64,000 nt of DNA from Notospermus geniculatus (GCA_002633025.1 NMRB01000045.1:539792-603791), one strand, 5' to 3'. Counted from the stretch's first letter, positions 33,382 to 45,979 are shown. The notes: generated from the letters alone by a model not told the origin. Numbers and translations are program-made.

Positions 33382-33496
33382 GAGTTTTCGCGAAGCCCCC
33401 GAAACTCCAACGCGAACGTCTACCCTTTTCTTCGGTGCCTTCTTCGCGGCATGGAACAATGGGATTGGCGTTCGCGTCGAGGCTTTGCGAAAACTC
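33382..33496. mobile_element. Miniature TIR element, GAGTTTTCGCGAAG family
   Basis: GAGTTTTCGCGAAGCC pairs with GGCTTTGCGAAAACTC, and inner CCAACGCGAACG pairs with TGGCGTTCGCGT. A second copy lies at 36213-36329. Confidence 0.7.
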
Positions 33497-33499
33497 TCT

Positions 33500-34800
33500 A
33501 CTGGCGTGTCCGTATACCGTGTAGTTTTATGTAATCGCAGCTTCACGAAGCTGACGATAAAAAACAACCTAATACATGTAATGTAAACATGCATTTCTGA
33601 GTGGATGATGTGTGTCACTACATCTGGTCTGCTCTGTGTACACGTTCTTCCCAATCCTTCAGTCTTGCAATCTCTCATCTACGTCGTCATCAATGATACT
33701 CTAAGTCCTGTTTGCCTCTGCTCGATAGGAATTGTCTTGTGCAAATAGTGCTGCGTGCAGGAAAGGCAGCTGGTAAAACCGCTTGAACAATATACGATAT
33801 CGATGATGCGTTCAGTCCGAAGTAAAACAATGCTTGTAGCAGAATGCATTGCGTTTATTTGATACTTAACACTATATCAATCGTACACACAAGGATAGAA
33901 CCAGGAAGCCAGGATGTTTGGTAAACGGACGACCAACATTTCCTCCCCGGCCGGCCGCGAGTTGTCTCAGTTGTACGCATGATGTCCGGTGTGGATGAGA
34001 TAGCTTTCCTTGTCGGCAGAGTCATGAGAATCATTTTTTGGCCGCTTCCTAACCGAGTTCTAGCAAAAAAACAGATATGATATGATTGATAAATGAAAGA
34101 ACGTGATAAATCTCAGCGTTGGAAGAATCTTGTTCAATCTTTAATCCTCCACAATCTCGATTACTATCTATCTCTATCTCCTCCTTTATCTTTCCCTATC
34201 ATACCAGGCGGCCATTTGACGGGCCATATCGTCAAGATAGATGTGTTCAAACCAAGATTTCATTCATTTAATCTCAGAGGAATAGATTTAATGAAGTGTG
34301 TCTTACCCTGTTGTCTGGTGGGCATTAATATCCTCAGGGAATTCAAGACGTCCAACTTACCAGTCAAGAAAGTTAAGGGCCATTTTACTTTGTAAACGAC
34401 TAGGTTTATCACGATACCAAAAGAACGGCAGCGAGTCAGCTTGCCGACTTCCTTCCTCCACGTTTTTCCTAAACGTTTTGGTATTATAAAGTGGGTTGTA
34501 GCAAAAATTTTCTATTTTTGGTTGTAGCAGCTTCTGGTTCATGAATAACTGATCAGGACTGGAGAGGTTATCCAGTGTGGCGTTCTCCTCATGGAGTCGG
34601 TTTTTCTGGAGCCTCCCAGAATATCGCTGCACTGCTGCATGTACGGTACAATTATTTTGTCTTTCCTGCGTTGTGCAGTGTTTGGAGGAACCCGTATAAC
34701 TTTTTATCCCGACAGGGCGGCGCTGTGAGCGGTTTTATCGAAGATGGAGCAAAGAAATGTAATGACGTCGCGTCACGACGTCCTTGACGCAGTGCAACAC
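33500..34800. other. Unannotated stretch
   Basis: No convincing gene. Frames at 34093-34395 and 34357-34632 show no recognisable domain. Confidence 0.4.
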
Positions 34801-34810
34801 GGACGAGACG

Positions 34811-34882
34811 TAGTTTGGTTCCCGAACCCACCGCCAGGGCTAGAAGGTTTTAACCCTGCCGGTGGGTTCGGGAACCAAACTA
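34811..34882. mobile_element. 72 bp foldback with 10 bp target duplication
   Basis: TAGTTTGGTTCCCGAACC starts an arm that is exactly inverted for 23 bp and then with single mismatches to the centre. GGACGAGACG is duplicated exactly on both sides (34801-34810, 34883-34892). A 9-11 bp duplication is seen in Mutator-like elements, but the hairpin has no room for any gene. Confidence 0.8.
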
Positions 34883-35481
34883 GGACGAGACGTCGAAAAA
34901 GGTACAACCGCTCAGAGCGCCTTCCAGTGGCGCTAGTTCTGCATGCTCCTCATCAATCCACTTCACTCTCGGAGTGGACGACTCCAGCCATGAAGTGACT
35001 GAATTAATACAGTTTGACTTATTTTTCAATCGCGTGATAATCATCAATTTTTTTGTATTTAATGAATTCACCTCGAATTCTCTGAGGGACTGATGCATTT
35101 GTATACATGTACAGTACATGTATGACCCAGCACAGCCATGTACATGTGAACTATCTGATATGCCATTCAATCTCGTGGGTCTGTATAATATCATTCATGA
35201 TGCATCCCGCTGGTCTGGAGAAAATACTGTCCACCGTAACGCTTTTGGGCCCGATAATTGCATGCCATGTCATTTCGATTGGCTTAATGCGATCGGATTC
35301 CATCGAGGTTTTTTTTAAATATTTGTTTCATGACGATGAGGGGACTGGCAATGAAGGGGAATAGTGGCGAAGAAGAGGCAAAAAACTCCCATCTCTCCAA
35401 TTGATGCTGTCTGGGAGTAAGGACAAAAGAAAGAAGAGATATATTTCGTATTACTTAGCGAGCGAAGACAAGAGAGACTTT

Positions 35482-36180
35482 CTACAGGGTGTTTCAACAA
35501 AAAGTTGTCATCTCAACAATATCTCCTAGAACCCAAACCCATGAATATTTTTGGCTCAGATTTGGTATGCAGCTAGGTCAGGATGTATGGAGGTGCTGGA
35601 GAAATTTTGGCTCTGACCGCTTCATGTGTGGATGAATAAGAGGCCTCGGACTGAGCAGGTGCAAAATGCAAAAAACCAAAGATTTATCAGAAAGCAATGA
35701 AACATTCATTTCATTGGTTGCGTACATCCCTTTTTGTCAGCTTCTTAGGTAATAATTCAGAAGGGTTTGCAGAGTTCAGTTCCTTCAGGCCAATCATTGT
35801 CCTCGGTGAACTTACATCATCATGGTTCTTTTATTGTTTGGAGGACACCTGCACTTCGGACCCTTTTACTTTTGGGGTCACTGTTCCGTCATAACAAGAC
35901 ACCATCATACAAACATCACATAAACATTATGGGCCGAATTCATCATGGGTGATCATCGCGCGATTAAGACTTAGACGCGTGTACCTTCTTCAAAAGCATG
36001 GTGAAGTGTGTGCATTTAGTGAAGGTTACACGCGTCTGAGTCTTAATCGCGGGATGATCACCCTTGGTGAATACGGCCCTCAGAGTATGTCTACACCTAG
36101 CAGCTTACAAAATCTGAGCCAAAAATATTCATGGGTTTGGGTTCTAGGAGATGACAACTTTTTTTTGAAACACCCTGTAG
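35482..36180. mobile_element. ~700 bp TIR element, CAGGGTGTTTCA ends, TA flanks
   Basis: CAGGGTGTTTCAACAAAAAG, followed by about 60 further bases, is inverted at 36110-36180 (TGAAACACCCTG end). TA flanks both sides. Tc1/mariner-like ends; no transposase inside. It contains a second, nested miniature element. Confidence 0.75.
35931..36080. mobile_element. Nested miniature TIR element
   Basis: GGGCCGAATTCATCATGGG and GTGATCATC, GCGATTAAGACT, AGACGCGTGTA are all inverted in the right half, giving about 58 bp arms. It lies inside 35482-36180. Confidence 0.75.
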
Positions 36181-36212
36181 CATTGACTGGAGACGAGAGA
36201 AGACAGTATAGA

Positions 36213-36329
36213 ATTCGCAAAGTCCCCAATCGGCACTAACGCGAACGTCTATCCTTTTGTTCGGTGCTCTCTTCGTTGCATCAGACAATGGGTTTGGCGT
36301 TCGCGTTGGCTTTTCGGGGGCTTTGCGAA
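36213..36329. mobile_element. GAGTTTTCGCGAAG-family element, copy 2
   Basis: Same family as 33382-33496: AACGCGAACGTCTA and TTGGCGTTCGCGTTGG arms, ending GGCTTTGCGAAAACTC. Confidence 0.65.
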
Positions 36330-36368
36330 AACTCCCTGTTCATTTCGTGTTGCTAAGCTTTTGACCAA

Positions 36369-36487
36369 GGGTCGTATTCTAGAACGTTCCTTAACGTTAA
36401 GGTCGACCTTAAGTCTATTGTAAAAGCATCGAGAACAATAGATTTAAGGTGGACCTTAATGTTAAGGAACGTTCTAAAATACGGGCC
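36369..36487. mobile_element. GGCCCGTATT-family miniature element
   Basis: GGGTCGTATTCTAGAACGTT is inverted at the right end (AACGTTCTAAAATACGGGCC), with TTAAGGTCGACCTTAA continuing inward. Same family as 3683-4547 and 63502-63622. Confidence 0.75.
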
Positions 36488-36499
36488 TTCAAGTCTTTC

Positions 36500-37580
36500 C
36501 ATGAGCGCTGACCCTTGATGGTGAGCATGGGAGCTGCAAATTGGCCTGGAGGCTTTTTAACTCTCCACACATGCATATTATTAGCTCCAGTCCCAATATT
36601 CGGAAAGCAGCAGAAATGGAGTCTGACGTACCCTTGGCCAGACCTCACCCCACAGTTGACACAGTCTACAACTAGACTTAACGCCAATGAAATCTTGGTC
36701 GACGATGTAATTATTTAATTATTTGTATTTTTTTCCTAATTAAATCAGATTTGCAGGAGAATTACCAGTAAGGGGGCTCGAAATTGGAGCGTAATCATGT
36801 AATATGTAATTCTCTCTCAACTCAAACCACGTTACTTTCAGCTTTGTATATACAATAGGGCTAAATGGAAGTATCATTATTGTAATCATGTGTGTGCAGA
36901 AACGTTCCCTGCATCTATCAGCCGAGTGCAACACCTGTGTAAACTCAAAATAAAAAAGAATTGAAACAAATAATTTAGATTTATTGACGATTCTGATCGA
37001 TGTTGTTAGTCTTGTCCAGTAGTCTCGTTCTCACCAAATCTTTGTCAGTCCACTGGTGTTTCTATGTAAAGGTCGATGTTTTCAATCGCCAACATAAAAA
37101 ATGCACTTACCAGTTCGTAGTTGCACTGTTGCCTTGATGCGCCAAGCTATCCCACCATTAGTGTGCCTTCTTTACGGTAGCCACTGGTCGGTTTTATTGG
37201 CCGATATTTTAGCAAAATGTGACTTTTCGCTGTTGGAACGTTCGGCCTAGAGGCGTCCCCCACGGAGACACAATGCACTTATGGCAGAATCATGACTCCT
37301 CTAAATGTCTTTATTTAATCACAAACTGTTTTGTCCAGTCACTGGGCACACTGGCATCACGTTTCATGGCTTGCTTTTTTCCATAATTGGGTAAAAGGTT
37401 CGATGATGTTGAGAGCGTCGTGGCCATCAGAGGCCCAGCCGTTGGGTGAAATCCATCATTACTGTGAACCGTCAACCTCTGTCCCAGTTTGTTGTATAAT
37501 GGATCACTTCATGCATATGCCAAACTGTGAATATTACGTATTCTACTTGCAAAAGTTTAGACAAACAGAGCTTTGAAGTA
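36500..37580. other. Unannotated stretch
   Basis: AT-rich near 36700-36970; no supported gene. Confidence 0.4.
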
Positions 37581-37582
37581 GA

Positions 37583-37890
37583 CGCCTATACAAACAAAAG
37601 CTTTGGAATTATATCACACGTGTAGGCCTGTACAAACAAAAGCTTTGGAATCATATCACACGTGTAGGCCTGTACAAACAAAAGCTTTGGAGTCATATCA
37701 CACGTGTAGGCCTGTACAAACAAAAGCTTTGGAATTATCACACGTGTAGGCTTGTACAAACAAAAGCTTTTGGAATCATATCACACGTGTAGGCTTGTAC
37801 AAACAAAAGCTTTGGAATCATATCACACGTGTAGGCCTGTACAAACAAAAGCTTTGGAATCATATCACACGTATAGGCCTATACAAACAA
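37583..37890 (+). repeat. ~43 bp minisatellite, about 7 copies
   Basis: Units of ATCATATCACACGTGTAGGC plus CTGTACAAACAAAAGCTTTGG repeat about seven times with small changes. Each unit contains a CACGTG E-box-like palindrome and an AAGCTT site. Confidence 0.85.
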
Positions 37891-38663
37891 TACCGTTACA
37901 TACATGTATATTATTTGCTAGCCAATGGGGTATACAAGACAGCTTCGTCCGAAACCTTTGTAGAAGAATTCATAGGTGAGGTAGGCTACTCTCAGCGTTT
38001 CTTCCCCTATCAACGTCATGAGACATGTAATATATCTCCCTTGCTCTGGGCTGTACCTCGTCTGTCAGAAGTAATGATCGCTGTGTGTGTGATGAACCAT
38101 CGTCCATTCTCGAAGCAACAAGTTTTTTTTGGTTGAGAAACCAGCAGCATTAACATTATTCAGGTGAATCGGTCCATTTTTTAGCCCTGGCATGCATGGA
38201 ACGACACTTTGCTCTAAATATTTTGATACAGAATTTATTTTGAGACGTGGGGCTTCGGAGATTGCCTTGAATACCACATGTCTATTACCTTGATATAGTT
38301 TATGTCCGCAGCAGCAGCATCGCCTCAGAATGTGTTCCTTCTCATGTATTCTCAAGGCTCTGAAATCGATTAGGGTGGTATGATATCGTTTATCATGGTG
38401 TATCTTGATACCTCTGGGGTTGGGGATACGGTCACACACTTGGGAAAAGGGTTGGCTTCACTTCACTTACTCAGATCTTTTTCAGAACATACGTGAAGAG
38501 CAACCATCATACGAAACTGATGTAAAATCCTTTGTGGTGTTACCCTTGGGGTACAATGCTAGCGTGGCAATGGAGGGTCCGTTGGAGGGGATTAAAAGGC
38601 ATGGTCATTGGTTCCCTGTACCCAAAGGCTTGTACTCTATAAGGCGATGGCATAGAGCTACAC

Positions 38664-38740
38664 GGTACACGGACACGCCGGTTGACAAAGGCTTCACAGT
38701 CTTAAGCCCTTTGTGAAGCCATCCTTGACCGGCGTGTACC
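38664..38740. repeat. ~77 bp inverted repeat
   Basis: GGTACACGGACACGCCGGTT and GACAAAGGCTTCACA pair imperfectly with TGTGAAGCCATCC and TTGACCGGCGTGTACC. Likely a small foldback element; no clear target duplication. Confidence 0.6.
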
Positions 38741-38829
38741 GCATCCTGCTGGAAGAATGGTTTGGTGCTCGATGTCCGTTATCTGTCGGTGAAGAGATGG
38801 TATCCACCGTTGGATGAGGAGGCAGCGAG

Positions 38830-38937
38830 GGGCCTGTTTCATAAAGTGACTTTAAGCTAATGGTACCCTTATCTTCAATGCATTTTCCATTTGGTTAAAG
38901 ATACCATTAGCTTAGAGTCACTTTATGAAACAGGCGC
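38830..38937. mobile_element. GGGCCTGTTTCATAAAG miniature element, copy 1
   Basis: GGGCCTGTTTCATAAAGTGA is inverted as TCACTTTATGAAACAGGC; GCTAATGGTAC pairs inward. A second copy with clean CTG flanks lies at 56101-56207. Confidence 0.75.
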
Positions 38938-38940
38938 CAG

Positions 38941-40244
38941 AATGTTTACGATGTTGTATATACATGTATTGATAATGATGAGACTTGTTGTTATTTTCAT
39001 TGCAATCAAAGTGTTAGCACTGATTGACAGCAGACGATATTGAGGTCATTTAAAATGAGGTCATGCAATGAGAATATAATGATGATTGCAAAGTCATTTT
39101 TCATTGATCCATTGGGCTGACCGGAAACGAACCGGATGACCTTCAGGCAGAAGATTTAGGTCAGACAATTACGGGCGTTTGCCGTTGAGGTTATAATGTG
39201 AAGGGCTATGAGACCCGAATTCTGGAAAAACACCCAAAAGCAGTTAAATTAGAACTACATCGTGAACGTTTGGCGGGCAGGAATAGGTAATGCACCTGAA
39301 ATATGGACGCAAACTACACGAACTCTTTCTCCATGAATTTACACAAAAGTCCAAATGGGCCAACCACAGGGAGTAGTTGGCCAATCCAGCATGGAAATGG
39401 CTAACACTAAGCAACAGAATGAAGGCATTTGAAGTAAATGCATTGCTCAATATGTGAAAAATGAGCACCTTCAAACCAGTGGTTGGCTGATTGTTTCATG
39501 CCAGTGGGTCTTTTATTTTTATTAGCACCAGAACAAAACAGCCGCAGATCATTTGGATGGAATGGAGTCTCAATGTTATTATGTATTCACTCGATTCAAA
39601 GCCGCCGATTCAATGCTTAAGTGTTTTATTTCGTGGCCTAGGAGACAGTCATTGATTCTCCGCTCGCTATTAACGACAGGTAAAATGGCAATACCACATT
39701 GAGATGATAAATGTCCTGTTCCAGATTCACGGGGGTCCGCGGGGGGGGGGGCAACCCGAATATGAATGGGTCCAGATACTTCAGCCTACCTTCCATCAAC
39801 CGACTCATGGTTGTCGATGAACTTTTGATACATTTGGCTGCAAAATGATGGTCAGTTAGCCTGACGTTAGACATAATTTCCTCTATCAATCGAATGAAAG
39901 GATATTTTGTTTGTTTTAGCACCCAAACGGTTCATATGACCTTCATTGAGGTCACTGACACAAAACTGCCTCAGTGGAGTCGTGGTTTTCGGCAGTCATT
40001 AAGCTGAAAACATTATTCCCACACATAATAAAATAAATTAAGATAAAGCTGCGCATATTTAGTGTTTTAGATCGGCAATGTTTCGCTTGTGCCTCGTAAT
40101 TATGACATATTTATGCCATAGTTCGGTAGTAGACCCGGTCGAGCTGAACACGAGGCTGCATTTTGACGATGAAAACAATCTTATATGTATTAGACAATAT
40201 GTATTATATGTAATATGTATTAGACAATGTATATTTCAGCTCAG
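38941..40244. other. Unannotated stretch
   Basis: No gene supported. A G-run (about 11 G) occurs near 39740 and TATGTATTAGACAAT is locally repeated near 40185-40220. Confidence 0.4.
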
Positions 40245-40330
40245 TCTTTTCTAGAGTTTCAGATTGTAAAGTTCCACTTGAAAAAGACCCCGGTTGGGGT
40301 CGAAAATTCGTGAATTCTGGAGATTGACTT
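40245..40330 (+). repeat. Interspersed repeat with GACCCCGGTTGGGGTC stem, copy 2
   Basis: Matches the reverse complement of 1385-1500. Confidence 0.6.
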
Positions 40331-40600
40331 CTTGTTTATTATCATTTTGTGTGTCAATTTTGTGCTTTTTTGTACCTTGGATTATATGTATTAGACACAT
40401 TAGTATCCACTTGACCTTTATTAGGGAAATGTACAACTATAAAATAGTGATGAAATCGCAAGAACTACGGAAGCAAAAGAACCTAAAGAGGATTTCAATG
40501 CAGCACACGTTCTTTGAAAGTTACTTTCTGCCGTCCTCCAACCGCTTGAAGCAGGTTATCAGGGTCGCATGCGTTTATATTTAGCTCGAGTATCTGAGAA

Positions 40601-40933
40601 CACTGTTAGAAATTATTAAATTTACAGTAGTAATTCTGCAGTAATTTTACAGAAATTCCCTGCAGCAGAGTCCCCAGCACTTTCTGTAAATTTACATAAT
40701 TTTTTTATGGTATGATTCATGTTTTCCTGTATTGGTTGGACTCCATTGGACATCCCATAATGATGCCTTCTGAGGGCAGTATGAAAATACAATTTGGTCA
40801 GCCTCCAGTCAAATCTCTGTTGACATTTATTTAAGTTTGTAATTTTACAGATCAGGTCTGTAATTTTACAGAACCGTCCTGGGGACTCTGCTGCACAGAT
40901 TTTCTGTAAAATCTTCTGTTATTTCTAACAGTG
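40601..40933. mobile_element. Miniature TIR element with TTTACAGAAA-type repeats
   Basis: CACTGTTAGAAATTATTAAA pairs with the right end ATTTCTAACAGTG. CTGTAATTTTACAGA and GCAGCAGAGTCCCCAG / CTGGGGACTCTGCTGC are inverted inside. Confidence 0.7.
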
Positions 40934-41236
40934 AAGGCAGACGGTCTTCAATGGAAGTCTTTCTTTGTGTCAAAAGGAAGTGCCTCTGTATCATTTGAAT
41001 TGTGGACTGAAACTGGATTCGCAACAGCACCAATCTCCGCAGGTCGTCGTTGGGTTAGCTGTTTCTTCACCATTAATTCCACCGGCCCAGGAGACCGCGA
41101 TGAACATATCCTGGGCCTAACAGCCAAGCACTTCTTCGTCTTTGGCAACCAACACCATCCATTCCTGCCTTCAGCAGAGCATTTCAAGCAAAGGAAACAC
41201 AGAATCCGGGTAACTTTCCCGTTGTCACCACCGTGA

Positions 41237-42030
41237 TTTTTCCCAATTATGGACTAATAACGGTTAGATTGTGTGAGAATGGTCGGCTAAGTGGAACCGA
41301 GTGTGTTCTACGACTGGATATGAGACATTTAAGATGGCCGCATTTCTCCTAACATCTTAATGAATCTCTGATATTGGTCCAAAGATTAATTTCCGTCGTC
41401 TTCTGGATGATATGTCGTTGTTTACACGCGGGGGGTTGAGAAAGTTGGGTAGCTCGTTTTTTACTCTTTATCAGCTGATGAAAACTCAGCAATGATCGCA
41501 TGCCCTTCGGCGTCCTTGGTTTGTTAGCTGACTCCACACAAAGACAATGACCACGACCCCAGGGATTGTCCCGTCAGTGTGGTTATGCCTCGTGGGATGG
41601 TCCCATTGTTGGTTTCACAAACAAGTGTCCCAAACTTCCTTCGGCTGGGTTGCCCACACAGCCAACTTGCACGAGAAAGCTCTCACGTCGAGCAGCGCCT
41701 TTTGGTTTCCAATAAGTTGCCTCGAAGTCATCTCTACCACAAGAACAGCTGCACGTCCCATCTTCATGGGACACTTCTAACTCAATCTGTCTGATCTTGT
41801 GATAGATTTGTCGTGTCTACCGAGAACCAAGCCACCACACTGCACACATCCATCAGATTACATCGCCAAATTCTATTTAGTCTGGCTGTTTCTGTTGGGA
41901 CACCATGATAGGATGGAAGCTTAAAAAGTAGTCAGATAAACTACACAATCAGAGTTGACGTTCTAGACTCCTGGGGCTAAAGCCTTATAATAAGTTAATA
42001 ATGTACTTGTACGACGTAGAGACCTGGTAG
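41237..42030. other. Unannotated stretch
   Basis: No supported gene or element. Confidence 0.4.
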
Positions 42031-42035
42031 AGCCA

Positions 42036-42265
42036 GACGGGGAATTTATTCTGACGTCTCATTTCCATGACGACACGATGCCGCCATAGTGGCCGTCAAA
42101 ATGTCCAGCGACGTCACGGCATGAACACAGCGTCAACACACAGATCGTGACGTCAGAATGTCATGACGTGATAGTTTTGACGTCGCCACCGGCCATTTGA
42201 CGGCCAACATGGCGGATTCTTTGCAGTCACGTGACCGTTGTGACGTCAGTATAGAACTCTAATAC
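42036..42265. mobile_element. TGACGTCA-rich interspersed repeat, copy 1
   Basis: Shares about 220 bp with 58446-58664, including GGCCGTCAAAATGTC, CACGGCATGAACACAGCGTC, ACCGGCCATTTGACGGCC and CAGTCACGTGACCGTTGTGA. It contains several GACGTC cores and a CACGTG. ATTTGACGGCC/GGCCGTCAAAAT is an internal inverted pair. Confidence 0.75.
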
Positions 42266-42269
42266 TCTC

Positions 42270-44710
42270 GGGACAACTCATAAGAGCATGCAGCACCATG
42301 CAGTCACCCTAATGCATATCCTACATGTTATACGCGTAATTCACTTAAATTCAATATTCAGTTTCCACAATGAATTGAGATAAGAGTTCGATTCGGTGAT
42401 GTATTTACATTTCAACTGTCAATAGTGCAGAGTAAATTTCATTACACCAACGCAACTCCCTGCGCAACCCCAGATAGATTCGTGGATCATTGCAGACGCC
42501 ATTAAAAAAGGTAATTTCTGCAGCAGGTGGTTACAAATGTTTGTATTTGAATTCAGATTGACTGCTCTGGAGCAGGCCAGTATGAAGTATGATTGGATAG
42601 AACTTCGCCTTTGAGTTTTTTCGGGTAATGAAGTGTTCCTTTAAATGGAGATGATGGGGTCTGAGGTTGATGGATGTTGTATCAAGTCGGGTCAATAGCT
42701 GCCTCTGATTCAACAGCTGAATCCTCGTCCCATGTTTCCCAAGGGATCCATCTTTTTAACTTGAATGCTTCACAAGTTGGAGTTGGCGCTTGAATGACAC
42801 GTAAATTGATGATGTCGTGTTTATTCTCATTGTTTTCCTCGAGCATGATTGGCCACAAGTGATTTGGCGTTTGATTCGCTGTCTGAGGTCACCGCTCTGT
42901 GACGTCTAAGGTCACGGCGTGTGAAGTTCAAGGTCACGCAGTGTGAATAGGACTTCTAGATGGACAGCCAGGAGTAGAGATAAGACATACCAACAACCAC
43001 TAGCAGTTATTACGTTGAGGTTTCTCTTCCTCGGTTTTGTAACTCTATTGTTCCCGTTGACGATTAAATTCATTTAGAACACCAACATAAGACCAAATTA
43101 TGTTCAACAGTTCTGAAATAAAGAGTAGAAATTTATGATTGAAGCTCCCATACGTGCCGTGGATGACATTTCTAAAGCTAATTCACTCTAAATTTGTCGT
43201 TCCAATTCATAAGTTTTTTTCCTAAAACAATATCAGCCAAAAGCCAATTATGTTATTGGTGAAGCTTCACTATAAATAAGTAATAACAGAAAAGTCAATT
43301 ATTACGGCAGGAAATAACTTTAGGTGCATTGTATAGAATGGTGTCGCACTGATCCAGTGAATGAACTTACATGCCTCTCTTGGGTATCAGTCTCCAGTTG
43401 GGTAGATTGATGACCTCAATCTTAGATCTATGGCCCCCAGACTGGTCTCATGGCGAATTAATCAATTTAATATCTACATTCCTCTTGTGGAGCATGACAA
43501 ACAGAAAAGAATCAGCCGTACCACGGTATCAGGGCACTACTTTTCCTATTTCAATTCTGGCTGATGAACCAACAGATAGGCGAATGGAAACTTACCTTTT
43601 CAGGAGAAACGTTATCTGATGTCGAAGGTAGCTAGCCTTTGATAACAAACATTTTAAAATGCTTGTAATTCACGGTTCACCTTTGTATTCGCCATATTCA
43701 CCGTACATTCCGATTGTCCCGAACAGAAAAAGCATAATTTAACTATACTCATTTTGGAAGAGTGCTTTGAACAAAACTCAAAATAAGCAGTTTTTTTAAT
43801 GTAATTAAATATTAGCCGTGTTGTCTCACTTAGACAATACCAATACACGGTGCATCAGTGGTGTCGCTGAATGCCAAACTCCTCACAGCGCCACCTACCT
43901 GTAGTCTCCATTTTTCGGACCTAGCCATCATAAAATGAAGACGATTGGAGTGGAAGTGGCTGAACTCTTGGGCAGACAGACTATAAAGAATGGTGTCTGA
44001 AATTTATGTTTTTGGTTCCGCATGAATAATAGATAAAGTTTATTTACGGATGCTCAAGGTTCTGCGGATCCATCAGAACAGAGCCTTGGAAATGGTTTAG
44101 AGATTCACCTGTGAAATGAGTTTTGTGACGATCGTGGTGCTTAGATCACCAAAACGAGCCTTCCTTCCTGAGAAAACATCACAATGCTGACCGAGCATGG
44201 CGATGAAAATCGAAGGTGAAATCGTCGTCCTCTCTGGTAGATCATGATTTCGAGAAGGTGAAAGCGTTCCTGTGCTGGGTCGGGTTTGCACCTGTAGGGT
44301 GAATACCAGTGTGATCTGACTCCTATATAAACATTAACACTCAACTTTCAAGGTGAGTTGCCTCGAGAAACTGAAGGAAGAGGAACCGATTAGACTTATA
44401 TTAGTGCAGCTACCATTATTATCGAAACTTCCAAGTTGTTTGGTGTTCTGGGAAGATGCAGACCTACTCGATTTGTACAAGATATTTTTTAGAATCAGAG
44501 CACGATACTCATTGAAAATATCATTTCTGATGACAGACTGAACTGGAATTTCTACACTCTGAGGGCGAAGTGTCCCAAACACCACTTTCAAACCGTTTGT
44601 GTCTCGTCCTCAAAGCCTTCGTTATTGCCGTGTATTGTGACAAAAGGGTGGATTATTACGTCATTGTCCACCAAGGGCCCTGATTGGTTGGTTTCCCTGT
44701 ATCAGCCTGC
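42270..44710. other. Unannotated stretch
   Basis: About 2.4 kb with no recognisable exon, RNA or transposon end. Confidence 0.4.
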
Positions 44711-44713
44711 ACA

Positions 44714-44939
44714 CACTCTTAGCCAAAAAGGTTCTTTAGGCGTTCTTTGTGCCACACCAGAGGAACCCCAAGGTTCTATATAGAACCTTCTGTAAAAAAA
44801 CCGAAAGGGTTCCATATAGAACCCTTTTCTGCGGGAAAGGTTCTATCTGGAACCTCTAAAGGTTCTTAAACAACCCGAGGGTTCTTAAATCAGAGGGTTC
44901 TCCTGGTGTGGCACCAAAGAACCTTTTCGGCTAAGAGTG
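44714..44939. mobile_element. GGTTCT-rich TIR element (hAT-like miniature)
   Basis: CACTCTTAGCCAAAAAGGTT pairs with AACCTTTTCGGCTAAGAGTG. The interior repeats GGTTCT/AGAACC many times, e.g. GGTTCTATATAGAACC. Elements of this look are widespread in animals and are usually assigned to hAT; no 8 bp duplication is clear here. Confidence 0.75.
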
Positions 44940-44940
44940 C

Positions 44941-45979
44941 AGGACTATGATCACCGTGCCTCTGCTAACTCAAATGACTTGTGAGGGTTTAGTTCTTTCT
45001 TAATCCAATTATTGCTGGCCTGACTGACCTGAAACACTCATTCTTGTTTTATGTCATGTCAACACGAGTGTGCCATTTTCCTATGAACAGTCATGGAGTA
45101 ATTAATGGCATTACGGACAGTTTACGAGTCCTGGCACTGTTCACGCCTTTTTATGTCATCGATGGGTCCCAGTGGCAACCAATGATCTCCATTAAGATAA
45201 TACAGTGTATGACGAGATGGAGGCTGGCTAATCCGCCGTCAGACACGGGAGACCAAAGTGTTGTAACATTAATGTGAGACGCGCCAAGTTTATAGCCAGG
45301 TCACACTAACAACCTGGTTTATGTGTTGGCACCTGGGGCCGAAGAGACTGCTATGATCAGATAGTCCTCTCATCTTTAGGCGTGGTCTGGTGGGACCTGA
45401 AATTTAACACACTCGTAAACCACCGACCTCTGGTCCATACTCAACATGACTACTACCGTCAATCATGTTAACAGCTTCCTAAACTATGACATTAAACCGA
45501 CGTAAAACGGTCATATGACGACAGCAATCAGAAACACATCAAAACTCATCATGAAACAATAGCGAAGACAGAAAGAGCAGTTGACTCTCGTTCAGGATGA
45601 TTTTTATCGCCTTGACAAGGTGATGTAAAGATTGCTAACTCCCAATGAAGCAATGGTGAGGTGTAATAACCATCACGAGACACCTGCGTCATGCTCAGCA
45701 TTAGACTCGTTAGGTACTGGAGAAAACTGACTTAATATTGGCTAGAAGAAATGTAAAAACCGAGCGATATAGCCGACACTTTTAGATTCATGAGTCAATT
45801 GCTGATAAATCTTATCATGTTTTTTTGACTGACTTGTTCGAAGTCTTCTTATAATGATTTTTATGGAGCCTGCTTGCTGGCGAAGAATACATTTTTTGGC
45901 AAGATGGTGACTGTGAAAAATATTTCCAAGCCGGCGAAAACGAAAGTTCGTTGTGCATGCTTGCAGTCGTAGATTGCAC
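44941..45979. other. Unannotated stretch
   Basis: No supported feature. Confidence 0.4.

Noticed and set aside
37583-37890. CRISPR-like array
   Set aside because: Units are contiguous tandem repeats without unique spacers, in an animal genome.
37752-38136. Repeat-protein-like frames
   Set aside because: They are translations of the ~43 bp minisatellite.
40931-41236. 101-codon open frame preceded by an acceptor-like CTAACAG
   Set aside because: The acceptor is the inverted end of the 40601-40933 element; no domain or partner exons are recognisable, and the donor is weak.
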